From NCBI GenBank assembly GCA_905234795.1, contig CAJOIQ010000001.1, positions 62,001 through 126,000 on the forward strand: DNA of 64,000 nt, written 5' to 3'. The notes beneath the pieces were generated by a model. That model saw only the letters and a list, made by a program, of their open reading frames with translations. It was not told the origin of the DNA and searched no databases. The stretch comes from an uncultured Bacteroidales bacterium (GTDB lineage Bacteria > Bacteroidota > Bacteroidia > Bacteroidales > UBA932). Both the position numbers and the translations under genes were made by a program. Below, one piece after another: positions 10,185-18,203 of this stretch; positions within the stretch are counted from its first letter, which is position 1; each line of letters begins with the position of its first letter.

Positions 10185-10997
10185 TTAAACAAAGGTGAAT
10201 GATACCTTGCCATCCTGATAGACGAATTCGGCGTAGGTCACATCGGAACAAATCTCGCCATCTGCAGTGCAGGCCGACATCATCATGATATACTTGACGC
10301 CCTCCCTGATGGAACGGTCGTCGCGGGGAAGCACCCATTCGTCGTCGCCGATGGACAGATTGTGTTCCAGAAATCCATACTCGTCATACAAGTCTATGAT
10401 GTCGTAGTAGAAAAAATAGGCATCCTCGTATACGTCATAAATCCTGTCTTCCCGTTCGTATTCCCAGAACCAGGTGACGCTTTTGTCGCTGGGCAGGATG
10501 CGGAACATATTGTCCTGGGATTCAATGGTGAAGGTCAACTCCACTTCTGGGACATGCTGGGTATGAAATACGATTGAATGGATGGGGCCCACAAGCTCGC
10601 AAGTCTGGGAATTGACCTGGAAAACCAGGAGTTTATGGTCTATATCCGGCGGCAGAAGGATACTCTTGACGGTACGGACACCTTTGTAGCAGAACATGTC
10701 CAGGAAGTCCCCGTCGGTCTTGCCTTCCTTCCCGAGATTGGCATAGTCGGAGTTCATCCAGTCCATTTGAAACTGGATGATTTCCGCGTCACTTTGGTTA
10801 TACAGCGGATGGTCGGCGGCTATTACACCATAGCAATAACGCGCGTTGGAATTATCGGGGGTTATGGTAAACTGCGCCCGGCTGCCTTTTACCCAGTCCA
10901 CCTTCAGATCAAAACCGCAAGGTATGGTGACCGGCTTGTCTTTGCTGCATCCCAGGACCAGCAGCCCCGCCAGGCATATGTACAATAGCTTTCTCAT
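10185..10997 (-). CDS. Predicted lipoprotein of unknown function
   Basis: The protein has 270 residues with a clear lipoprotein signal (MRKLLYICLAGLLVLGCSKD). The mature region looks like an all-beta surface protein. An N-terminal part resembles the FN3-like folds common in Bacteroidota lipoproteins (LKVDWVKGSRAQFTITP...), followed by an acidic, Tyr-rich segment (REDRIYDVYEDAYFFYYDI). I recognise no enzymatic motif. It is the last gene of a three-gene minus-strand operon with a small barrel and a secreted hydrolase, and overlaps the hydrolase stop by four bases. A role as a surface accessory to that hydrolase is a guess from context only. Confidence 0.75.
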   Translation of the reverse strand: MRKLLYICLAGLLVLGCSKDKPVTIPCGFDLKVDWVKGSRAQFTITPDNSNARYCYGVIAADHPLYNQSDAEIIQFQMDWMNSDYANLGKEGKTDGDFLDMFCYKGVRTVKSILLPPDIDHKLLVFQVNSQTCELVGPIHSIVFHTQHVPEVELTFTIESQDNMFRILPSDKSVTWFWEYEREDRIYDVYEDAYFFYYDIIDLYDEYGFLEHNLSIGDDEWVLPRDDRSIREGVKYIMMMSACTADGEICSDVTYAEFVYQDGKVSFTFV

Positions 10998-12211
10998 AGG
11001 TCTTTATACACTTTAACCAGAAAGTGGACACAGCCGGTTCCGTGCTGGCCGTATTCTCCAAAATCGTAGCGGACATTCCACCCCTTGAACCAGGCTTCGG
11101 CCTTGAGGGCGTTCACAAAGGGAACCGTCTTGTCCTGAGTGCTGTGGAAAAGGTAGAGAGGGGCGTGCGGATTGAAGTGAAGCACGCCGTTGCCCAGCAG
11201 CGACTGATACAGACGGGCTGTTTCCGGGCTGTGCTTGTCCCGGCCCAGGTTTGTCATAATCTGGTGCAGGGAGGTGGCGTTCATCAGCTGGTTGATCTCC
11301 TTTACCGTATAATTCTTGGAATTGATCCATTCGTCGTAATGGGCCAGCAGGTTGGGCTGGAAGAAATCGGACATCTGCAGCCCCAGATCTTCTCCGGCAT
11401 TGACCCCCTGTACAATCATGGGAATGGCGCAGGGGATGCCGGTCTGGTCCCATTCCATGGAAATGTCATAAGTGGCGGCCAGGTCGTAGGGGCCACCGCC
11501 GGCATACACCTTTTTGATGGGGAACACCTTGGGGTAGTCGTCCTGCAGCATATCCATCACAGCCAGCGTGGTGGCGCCGCCCTGGGAATAACCGGCCAGA
11601 ATCACCTCGTCGCTTTCCGGTTTGCGGCCGATGTGTTCCAGGTAGGGTTTTACGGCCAGCGCCATGTCAACCACGGACCGGGCCGTGCTCTCCACGTGCA
11701 TATAGGGGTGGATGCGGTCCTTGGTGACGCCAAAGCCGATGTAATCGGCCACTACCACGGCGTAACCCTTGGCCGCCCAGATCCCCTCCATGGGGAAAGT
11801 CTCCGATGGGGCCTCATAATTGGCGCCGATGGTGTAGTGGCTCACGATGAGCATGTTCTTGACGGGGCCTTTTTCCGGAAGAAGAAGCTTTCCGGACTGG
11901 ACCAGCGGACTCCCGTCCACATCGTGACCCGTATAGGTGCCGGAAATATGGATGAGCCGGTTGCTGTTAATAACGCCCAGCAGGTCCCGGACGATGGCGT
12001 TGGCGTTGGTGACGGCCACTTTGGTGTCGGCATCGATTTCCGGATTCTCCATCACACGGATTTCGGGATTCAGGCTGCCGTCCGGCATGAAGACATCGGC
12101 CGATTGTACTGAAATCACGTGGAAGGTGTCAAAATCCACCACCTCCACCACAGGGTGATGGCAGGAAGTCAGGATAAGGGCCGCCATGGCCCAGAAACAG
12201 ATTCTCTTCAT
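10994..12211 (-). CDS. Secreted alpha/beta-hydrolase (secretory lipase/esterase-like lipoprotein)
   Basis: This 405-residue lipoprotein has the signal MKRICFWAMAALILTSCHH. The core is an alpha/beta-hydrolase with the nucleophile elbow GYSQGG, an acid residue in HSTQDKTVPF and a late His (GQHGTG or CVHF) as the probable triad. Overall organisation resembles the secretory lipase family, with GANYEAPSETFP and ADYIGFG before the elbow. Substrate is unknown; an ester of lipid or plant origin is plausible. It lies between a small outer-membrane barrel gene (3 bases away) and a lipoprotein gene (4-base overlap), so all three are one operon. Confidence 0.82.
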   Translation of the reverse strand: MKRICFWAMAALILTSCHHPVVEVVDFDTFHVISVQSADVFMPDGSLNPEIRVMENPEIDADTKVAVTNANAIVRDLLGVINSNRLIHISGTYTGHDVDGSPLVQSGKLLLPEKGPVKNMLIVSHYTIGANYEAPSETFPMEGIWAAKGYAVVVADYIGFGVTKDRIHPYMHVESTARSVVDMALAVKPYLEHIGRKPESDEVILAGYSQGGATTLAVMDMLQDDYPKVFPIKKVYAGGGPYDLAATYDISMEWDQTGIPCAIPMIVQGVNAGEDLGLQMSDFFQPNLLAHYDEWINSKNYTVKEINQLMNATSLHQIMTNLGRDKHSPETARLYQSLLGNGVLHFNPHAPLYLFHSTQDKTVPFVNALKAEAWFKGWNVRYDFGEYGQHGTGCVHFLVKVYKDL

Positions 12212-12214
12212 AGG

Positions 12215-12769
12215 CTACCAGCGGTAATTGACGCTCACGGATATCAGGCGCGAGCCAAACATATAAATCCGGTTCAGGTCGTTCCAGGAGGCCATCAATC
12301 CCAGGTCCACCGCCCCGCACCAATGGCCTTTCCCCACCTGAATGCCGATGGGATTGAGATTGAACACGGGCGCGCAGGCATGGCCTCCGGCGTTGTCAAA
12401 GGCAAACAGCACGCCTATCCCCAGTCCCGAATAGAGGCGTACCCACTCCCTGTTCATCCAGGTAAAGCGGGCCGACGGCATGATGCACAGGTCGTAATTC
12501 CGGGAACGGAAGGTGTTATCCTCCGTCCAGAAGATGCCTTCGAAATCCACTTGCCCGCCCACGCTGACTACTTTTGTGAGCTGATAATGGTAATCGGCAA
12601 AGAAATGACCTGTATATCCATAGCTGGAGGTGTTCTCCCCGGGATGGAACGCCAGGGTCTCGAAGAGCATGTCTCCCCATCCCAGCCTTGCCAGATGCCG
12701 GGTGCCGGTCTCCTGCGCCCCGCAAAGGGTATACACCAGGAGGAAGACAGCGATGAGCAGTTTTTTCAT
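12215..12769 (-). CDS. Small outer-membrane beta-barrel protein
   Basis: The protein has 184 residues from the ATG at 12769, chosen because MKKLLIAVFLLVYTLCGAQ is a typical signal peptide; a longer frame to 12796 adds only a non-signal tail. The mature protein shows alternating hydrophobic/aromatic strands and ends in an aromatic residue (SVSVNYRW), as expected for a barrel folded by BamA. The function is unknown. It is the first gene of the operon with the secreted hydrolase, transcribed from a TATCTTTG box at 12794-12801. Confidence 0.75.
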   Translation of the reverse strand: MKKLLIAVFLLVYTLCGAQETGTRHLARLGWGDMLFETLAFHPGENTSSYGYTGHFFADYHYQLTKVVSVGGQVDFEGIFWTEDNTFRSRNYDLCIMPSARFTWMNREWVRLYSGLGIGVLFAFDNAGGHACAPVFNLNPIGIQVGKGHWCGAVDLGLMASWNDLNRIYMFGSRLISVSVNYRW

Positions 12770-12793
12770 TGAAATCACTCTTTCACATTTTTG

Positions 12794-12801
12794 CAAAGAT
12801 A
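12794..12801 (-). promoter_or_regulatory. -7 promoter element for the barrel/hydrolase/lipoprotein operon
   Basis: The coding strand reads TATCTTTG, 24 bases before the ATG at 12769. Confidence 0.55.
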
Positions 12802-12829
12802 CTATTTTTGCAAATTATGTAGAGCGCTA

Positions 12830-15187
12830 CTACATTCGGGCGCGTTCGTCGGCGCCGGCGCCGGTGCCTTTGTACTTGCTCTGGGCGGTGTTGAAGCTGT
12901 AGCGAATGGAGAACTTCACCTTCTGGGTGTTCAAGATACTGGTCTGCCAAACCTTGTAGTTGCCGAAGTCGGTGGCAATGTTGTTGAAGGCCGTGCCGGC
13001 CAGGTCGGCTCCTTCCAGGCGCAGCACCAGGGAACCGTCCTTAAGCAGGGTCTTCTGCACGGCGGCGGTAAGGTTGAAGTAGACGTTGCTCAGGTAAATG
13101 TTCTGGGAGTAGCCCCGGCTGTACACTTCTCCTCCCAGTTCAAACTGCCAGCCGCCATTCAGACGCAGCGTGTTGAACAGCTGGGCCACAAACAGGGGCT
13201 TTCCGTTGAATGATGTCTGCCGGTAACCGGAGGCCTGGCTGTCGTCACGGACGTTGATGGTGAGCCACTGCGGCTGCATCACAAACGTATAGTTGAGCGT
13301 AAGCGGGCCGAAGGTGGGCGTCAGGTTCACAAAGGCCGACATCATGCGGTAGGGCTCGTCCAGGTTGCGCGGCTGCACCAGCATCACTCCTTCGTCATTG
13401 TACGGCATGGACCAGGTGACGATAGCGTTGTTCACGTGCGAATAATTCACGCCCAGCGTGACGAATTTCCACAGGGCCGTCAGGCTCATGTCGTGCGAAA
13501 TCTGTGGCTGCAGGGCTGCGTTTCCGCTCTGCCACAGGTAGCGGCTGTTGTAGCGGATGGCGCTGGACAGCAGGGAATAGTCCGGACGGCGTGTCTTGGC
13601 GCTGTAGCTGAGCATCAGCTGTACCGGGCCGAAGGCGTTGGCATAGGACACGTTGGGGAACCAATTGCCGTAGGAACGGTCGATGTTGTTATCGGGAGTC
13701 ACGGCATCCTGGTAGATGTAACGCACGTGCTCATAGCGCACACCAGCGCTGATCTGGCCCACCTGGGGCACGTAGAAACCGTAGGAAGCGAATCCGGCCA
13801 CGTTGTTTTCCTTGACTTTGGCCGATGAACCCGGGACGCCTACTACGGTGATGGTGTAGTTGTCCGAGCGGCGGGAGAACGTCTCCTCCGTGCCCACCTG
13901 CAGCTGACCCATCCACACGGGGTAGGAAAGCACCAGTTTGGCGGCGCACAGCTGGTTCCGGTTGTCGGCATCCGTGCTCACCTTGGCATCTTCCGTCATC
14001 TTGCTAGTCTCGTTGGAGACGGACTTGGAGGTGCTGGCCGAGGTATAATAATCGGCATTGAAGTCGATGTTCAGTTTCCCTCCCACCGTGCCGTTGTAGT
14101 AAAGGTTGGTGCCGATGTTATAGGGGGCGACAGGACCCATGAAATCTTCCGTGAGGGTGGTGATGTCGTCCATCAGTTCGCCGTCCCGGGACACTTTGTC
14201 GGTGATGGTGGTCTGGTCCCATAAGCCCAGGGTGCGGCCCCATTCCACCTTGCCGCCCAGGAAGTGATTATCGGCAATCTGCCAGTTGATTCCGGCGTTT
14301 CCGCCCAGATTCTGGGTGGCCCCTGTACCGTCAATGGTGGCCTGGTCCAGGAACCTGGGGGTGCCGGTAGTCTCTTTCTCGGCATCGCTGATCTGCAGGA
14401 AGTGGCTCTTGTTATAGTTGATGCCGGCAAAGATATCCACGCCTCCGGTACGGTAGTTCAGGTTCAAGTTGGCGGCAGGGTCGTTGAAAGCCGCCTTCCG
14501 CAGGGACTGGGCGTCGGAAGCGCTGAAGTTGAAGCCGAAGCCGTCGCCCTGACGCTTGATGGTTTTGATGCGCACCACGGCCCGTACGGTGGCGTCGTAC
14601 TGCGCACCGGGGTTGGTGATAACCTCCACGCTCTGAATCTCATTGCTCTGCAGGCGCTGCAATTCGCTGGAATCCGTTACACGCCGGCCATTGATATAGA
14701 TGAGCGGAGCGCCTTTGCCGATAACCTGCAAGCCGTCCTGGTTCCGGATGATACCGGGCGTCTTGGCCAGTACGTCGTTGGCGTCTCCCACGTTTTCCAG
14801 CACAGAGCCGCGGATATTGGTCTGCAGACCCTCGCCGGTAATCTTGGTCTTGGGCATCACGGCCGTTGCCACGGCGCTTTCCAGCATGGCGGTATCGCTG
14901 AGCAGGGTGATCACCGCGCCGTCCACAGGGGTGATATAGACGGTCTTGTAACCCAGCATGGCCACCATCATGATTCCGTCGTTCTGGGCGGTTACTATAT
15001 TAAAGGTACCGTCCTCTTCTGTGACGGCGCCGCAAACCACAGTGGAATCTGCCTTGGACAGCACGGCCACGTTGGCGTAGGCCACGGGGTCACCGTTTTC
15101 GTCCACCACTTTACCTTTCCAGTCCTTCTTGGCAAAAGCCGTAACTGCCGTGAGCAGCATCAGGGAAACAACAACAATCTTCTTCAT
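12830..15187 (-). CDS. Outer-membrane TonB-receptor-like beta-barrel protein
   Basis: The protein has 785 residues from the ATG at 15187, which gives the signal peptide MKKIVVVSLMLLTAVTAFA. A carboxypeptidase-regulatory-like Ig fold follows (GKVVDENGDPVAYANVAVLS). Next comes a plug-like region (VLAKTPGIIRNQDGLQVIGKG, YINGRRV, IQSVEVITNPGAQYDA) and a long barrel of the type seen in outer-membrane proteins related to TonB receptors. No SusD partner or glycan genes are adjacent, so the cargo is unknown. A complete -33/-7 promoter precedes it. The C-terminal strands end in a short Lys/Gly-rich tail rather than a terminal aromatic residue. Confidence 0.85.
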   Translation of the reverse strand: MKKIVVVSLMLLTAVTAFAKKDWKGKVVDENGDPVAYANVAVLSKADSTVVCGAVTEEDGTFNIVTAQNDGIMMVAMLGYKTVYITPVDGAVITLLSDTAMLESAVATAVMPKTKITGEGLQTNIRGSVLENVGDANDVLAKTPGIIRNQDGLQVIGKGAPLIYINGRRVTDSSELQRLQSNEIQSVEVITNPGAQYDATVRAVVRIKTIKRQGDGFGFNFSASDAQSLRKAAFNDPAANLNLNYRTGGVDIFAGINYNKSHFLQISDAEKETTGTPRFLDQATIDGTGATQNLGGNAGINWQIADNHFLGGKVEWGRTLGLWDQTTITDKVSRDGELMDDITTLTEDFMGPVAPYNIGTNLYYNGTVGGKLNIDFNADYYTSASTSKSVSNETSKMTEDAKVSTDADNRNQLCAAKLVLSYPVWMGQLQVGTEETFSRRSDNYTITVVGVPGSSAKVKENNVAGFASYGFYVPQVGQISAGVRYEHVRYIYQDAVTPDNNIDRSYGNWFPNVSYANAFGPVQLMLSYSAKTRRPDYSLLSSAIRYNSRYLWQSGNAALQPQISHDMSLTALWKFVTLGVNYSHVNNAIVTWSMPYNDEGVMLVQPRNLDEPYRMMSAFVNLTPTFGPLTLNYTFVMQPQWLTINVRDDSQASGYRQTSFNGKPLFVAQLFNTLRLNGGWQFELGGEVYSRGYSQNIYLSNVYFNLTAAVQKTLLKDGSLVLRLEGADLAGTAFNNIATDFGNYKVWQTSILNTQKVKFSIRYSFNTAQSKYKGTGAGADERARM

Positions 15188-15218
15188 AGTACGAGTGTCA
15201 TAGTTTAATAGTACACTG

Positions 15219-15249
15219 CAAAGGTACAACAAAATTTTATATCTCCAAA
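15219..15249 (-). promoter_or_regulatory. Complete Bacteroidota promoter of the TonB-receptor-like gene
   Basis: On the minus strand TTTG (15249-15246) is followed after 19 bases by TACCTTTG (15226-15219). The ATG is at 15187. Confidence 0.8.
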
Positions 15250-15262
15250 TAAATATCAAAAA

Positions 15263-15290
15263 AACGACACCGCTTTTTTGCGATGCCGTT
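15263..15290 (-). terminator. Rho-independent terminator downstream of the TerB-like gene
   Basis: On the minus strand an 11-bp stem (AACGGCATCGC / GCGGTGTCGTT, with two G-T pairs) encloses six A residues and is followed by a run of seven T. It lies 22 bases after the stop of the TerB-like gene. Confidence 0.85.
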
Positions 15291-15311
15291 CCTTTTCAAA
15301 GTAAAACAGGA

Positions 15312-15674
15312 CTAGGAAAGGTTGTGGTCCGGAAGTTTGCAAAGATCCTGGATCTTCCAGTACAGCTGTTTTTCGTCCTCGGTGAGTTCGTTGTCGGCCA
15401 CGATGGTCTTCACAAAGAAGTTGGAAGCCCACTGCTTTTCCTCCTGGCCGAAGGCGGCCAGATGGATGAGGGCCTCGGCGGGTTCCATCTTGAAGGCGTC
15501 GGCCAGGTACTCCTTCAGGAGATCCTCCTTGTCATCAAAGTCGTACTGGTCCGTGAGGGCCTTGAGGATGGCCTTGGATTCGGTGTCGTCGATGTTTCCG
15601 TCGGCGTTGGCCAGATGCAGGGCCAGGCAGAGGACGGAGGTCAGTTCGTCGTAATTGAGGTTGAGATGTGCCAT
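15312..15674 (-). CDS. TerB-like (tellurite-resistance TerB fold) acidic protein
   Basis: This 120-residue soluble, acidic, helical protein has the TerB-like pattern of an N-terminal LALHLANADGNIDDTESKAI and a C-terminal IVADNELTEDEKQLYW. The acidic positions resemble the metal-binding sites of TerB-family domains. No other ter genes are present, so a tellurite role is not supported. Its function is unknown, perhaps stress-related metal or calcium sensing. It lies 18 bases after the acetyl-xylan-esterase-like gene and is followed by a strong terminator, so it is the last gene of that unit. Confidence 0.75.
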   Translation of the reverse strand: MAHLNLNYDELTSVLCLALHLANADGNIDDTESKAILKALTDQYDFDDKEDLLKEYLADAFKMEPAEALIHLAAFGQEEKQWASNFFVKTIVADNELTEDEKQLYWKIQDLCKLPDHNLS

Positions 15675-15692
15675 AATATCAGTATTTTAGGG

Positions 15693-16925
15693 TTATTTCA
15701 TATAAGGTTCAAGGAAGGCGGCGCGCTCTGCGTCCCAAACCTTTTCCTGCCACATGGCATGGCCGCAGGTAGGTACGCACAGATAGCGCTTGTTGCTGGT
15801 TCCCAGGTTATTGTAGATGGCAAAGTTGGTATGCGGCGGACAGGTGGGATCCTGAAGGCCGAAGGACATGTACACCGGGCAGGTGATGCGCGGGGCGAAA
15901 TTTTTGATGTCAAAGTAGCGCAGCATATCCAGGATTTGCTCCCGGGAGATGCCCTGGGTTTTGGCCTCGTCAAACACTTCGTGCACCGGCCACCATACGA
16001 TTTTGGCATAATCGGCATAATCCCCCAGGAAAGGAACGGCGGGGGCTATGGCCTTGATGCGGCTGTCCAGCGCGGCCGAAAGGTAGGTAAAGGCACCTCC
16101 CTGGCTCTCTCCCACGGCCACAATCCGGTCCATATCGGCCTTATCCAGCGTGGCCACAAAATCCACGGCCCGCTTCACATCGGCAAAAGCGCCGCGATAA
16201 TAGAAGGTCTCCTTTGAGCCGATTCCGCGGTCTATCCAGCGATCCTGGTCTCCCTTGAAAATACCCTGGTCCCGTACGCTCACCAGGAAGTCGATGCGCT
16301 CCGGATTGTCCCAGGGGCCAAAGTAGAAAGTGGGGGCCCCGTAACCCATATAGGAGATGCAAACCGGATACTTGCCGGGTGCCGTGGGAATGGAAATGAT
16401 GCCGCCCGCCATGGCGCCGCCATAAGAGGGATACCGGACCTCATAGCAGGTACGGACCTCGTTGGAAAATTCAGGAACCTCGGTCCAGGAAACCTCCAGG
16501 GGAATCTGCTCCATCTGGGCCAGGGTGGTGGCCCAGAACGTGTCAAAATCCTCGGGGGCGTCCACGGGGCTTTTCACGTCGTCGGGACGCACGCCGATAT
16601 TCCAGCGCACCGAGTCCCGCACGCGCACCTGGTAGAAGCCGGGGTCCAGTTTCCCGAAGTCCACCGTCATGATGCTGTCGGCCGAAATGGTCACCAGACC
16701 GCCCCAGACGATTTCCGGTTTGTCGGCCATGAGGGAAAGGTCCCGCACCAGCTGGCAGGTAGCCTGGCCGGGAGCGGCGTCCACGTGTGTGGTAAGGACA
16801 TAAGGGCCTTCTCCCAGGAAGAGCCAACCGAGTTCGGGTGCCGATGACCGGCCCGTAACCGTGAGTTTGCTTTGGCAGCCGACGAGCAGAACGATGCTCA
16901 AAACGGCAAGAATCATACGTTTCAT
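15693..16925 (-). CDS. Acetyl xylan esterase / cephalosporin-C deacetylase family lipoprotein
   Basis: This 410-residue lipoprotein (MKRMILAVLSIVLLVGCQSK) has an N-terminal all-beta segment of about 100 residues and then an alpha/beta-hydrolase of the AXE1 family. Visible motifs are the family's RG-like segment (DRWIDRGIGSKETFYYRGAF), the nucleophile elbow GESQGG, the acid in FGLQDPTCPP and the late CGHAMW His. Family members remove acetyl groups from xylan or xylo-oligosaccharides. Surface anchoring would fit plant-polysaccharide use, but no xylanase gene is nearby. The TerB-like gene lies directly downstream. Confidence 0.85.
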   Translation of the reverse strand: MKRMILAVLSIVLLVGCQSKLTVTGRSSAPELGWLFLGEGPYVLTTHVDAAPGQATCQLVRDLSLMADKPEIVWGGLVTISADSIMTVDFGKLDPGFYQVRVRDSVRWNIGVRPDDVKSPVDAPEDFDTFWATTLAQMEQIPLEVSWTEVPEFSNEVRTCYEVRYPSYGGAMAGGIISIPTAPGKYPVCISYMGYGAPTFYFGPWDNPERIDFLVSVRDQGIFKGDQDRWIDRGIGSKETFYYRGAFADVKRAVDFVATLDKADMDRIVAVGESQGGAFTYLSAALDSRIKAIAPAVPFLGDYADYAKIVWWPVHEVFDEAKTQGISREQILDMLRYFDIKNFAPRITCPVYMSFGLQDPTCPPHTNFAIYNNLGTSNKRYLCVPTCGHAMWQEKVWDAERAAFLEPYMK

Positions 16926-16929
16926 GATA

Positions 16930-16937
16930 CAAAAATA
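16930..16937 (-). promoter_or_regulatory. -7 promoter element of the esterase gene
   Basis: The coding strand reads TATTTTTG, four bases before the ATG at 16925, so the transcript is likely leaderless. Confidence 0.5.
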
Positions 16938-16950
16938 GTTATTATTTTAT

Positions 16951-16958
16951 TATATTTG
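16951..16958 (+). promoter_or_regulatory. -7 promoter element of the phosphodiesterase/nagB operon
   Basis: TATATTTG lies 14 bases before the ATG at 16973, divergent from the esterase promoter. Confidence 0.55.
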
Positions 16959-16972
16959 TATCTCTCAACAGC

Positions 16973-18199
16973 ATGTTTATGCGGAACTTTCGTCATTCCC
17001 TGCTCCTGGCCCTCCTGCTCCTTGGAGGACTCGGCTCCTGCAAGCCCGTCCGAGACAATTACACCGTAGTCATTTCCCTGGACGGATTCCGTTGGGACTA
17101 TACCGACTACTACAATACCACGTTCCTGGATTCCCTGGCCACCGTGGGGGTATCGGCCCGGATGGAGCCCTCTTTCCCGGCCTCCACTTTCCCCAACCAC
17201 TACACCCTGGCCACGGGCCTGGTGCCGGACCACAACGGGCTGGTGAACAACTCCTTCTGGAACCCGGAAAAGGAATACAAGTACACCATGAAGGACCCGG
17301 CCTGCCGATATAATCCGGACTATTATCTGGGAGAGGCCATCTGGATTACCGCCGAGCACCAGGGCGTAAAAACCGGCAACGTATACTGGGTGGGCTCGGA
17401 CATTCCCGTCAAGGACACCTACCCCACCTACTACCGCAAGTGGGACCAGGACCCGCACTGGAACTTTGAGGAGCGGGTGGACGAAGTCGTGCGCCTGATG
17501 AGCCTTCCGGAGCAGGACCGTCCCCGCCTGGTGATGGCCTACTTCGACGAGCCCGACCACACGGGCCACAGCTTCGGCCCCATTTCGGCCGAAACCAAAG
17601 AGATGGCCGAACACATGGACAGCCTCATGCACGGGCTGTACCTGCGCCTGATGGCCCTTCCACATGCCTCCAAGATCAATTTCATCGTGCTGTCGGACCA
17701 CGGCATGGAGGATGTTTCCCCAGAACGCTTCATCAATTCTTACGAATGCATTCCCGAGGGATGGACAGAGCGTGTCATCGGCCACACCCCCACCAGCATT
17801 TTTGTCAAGGATGGCTATGTGGACAGCCTGTACAACCGCCTGTCCCAGATAGAGCACATCAGCGTATGGAAACACGGAGAAGTTCCCGCCGAACTCAATT
17901 ACGGCACCAGTAACCGCCTGGGAGACCTTATTGTGGCACCGGACCTGGGCTGGCAGTTCAACAATTCCCCGTTCAACGGCATGGGTGCCCACGGCTACAG
18001 CCCCAAGGAGCCCGACATGATGGTGATGTTCCGCGCCGTGGGCCCGGACTTCAAGGTGGGTTATGAGGCTCCTTTCACCAAAGGGGAGCAGTCGGCCTTC
18101 CACAACGTGGATATCTACCCGCTCCTGTGTGAGCTGCTGGGCATTGAACCCGCACCCGTCGACGGCAAACTGGAAAGAATTAAGAAAATCCTAAAATAA
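16973..18199 (+). CDS. Nucleotide pyrophosphatase/phosphodiesterase-family lipoprotein
   Basis: This 408-residue exported protein has a lipobox (LLLGGLGSCKP) and belongs to the alkaline-phosphatase superfamily, ENPP branch. Metal ligands and nucleophile are in place: VISLDGFRWDY (Asp), SFPASTFPNHYTLATG (Thr nucleophile), YFDEPDHTGHSFGP (Asp, His), LSDHGMED (Asp, His) and GAHGYSP (His). Such enzymes hydrolyse nucleotide or other phosphodiester/pyrophosphate bonds in the periplasm or on the surface. Two in-frame ATGs (16973, 16979) are possible. It is followed after 4 bases by the NagB/PIG-L fusion, so it is probably cotranscribed with amino-sugar genes. Confidence 0.9.
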   Translation: MFMRNFRHSLLLALLLLGGLGSCKPVRDNYTVVISLDGFRWDYTDYYNTTFLDSLATVGVSARMEPSFPASTFPNHYTLATGLVPDHNGLVNNSFWNPEKEYKYTMKDPACRYNPDYYLGEAIWITAEHQGVKTGNVYWVGSDIPVKDTYPTYYRKWDQDPHWNFEERVDEVVRLMSLPEQDRPRLVMAYFDEPDHTGHSFGPISAETKEMAEHMDSLMHGLYLRLMALPHASKINFIVLSDHGMEDVSPERFINSYECIPEGWTERVIGHTPTSIFVKDGYVDSLYNRLSQIEHISVWKHGEVPAELNYGTSNRLGDLIVAPDLGWQFNNSPFNGMGAHGYSPKEPDMMVMFRAVGPDFKVGYEAPFTKGEQSAFHNVDIYPLLCELLGIEPAPVDGKLERIKKILK

Positions 18200-18203
18200 C
18201 ACT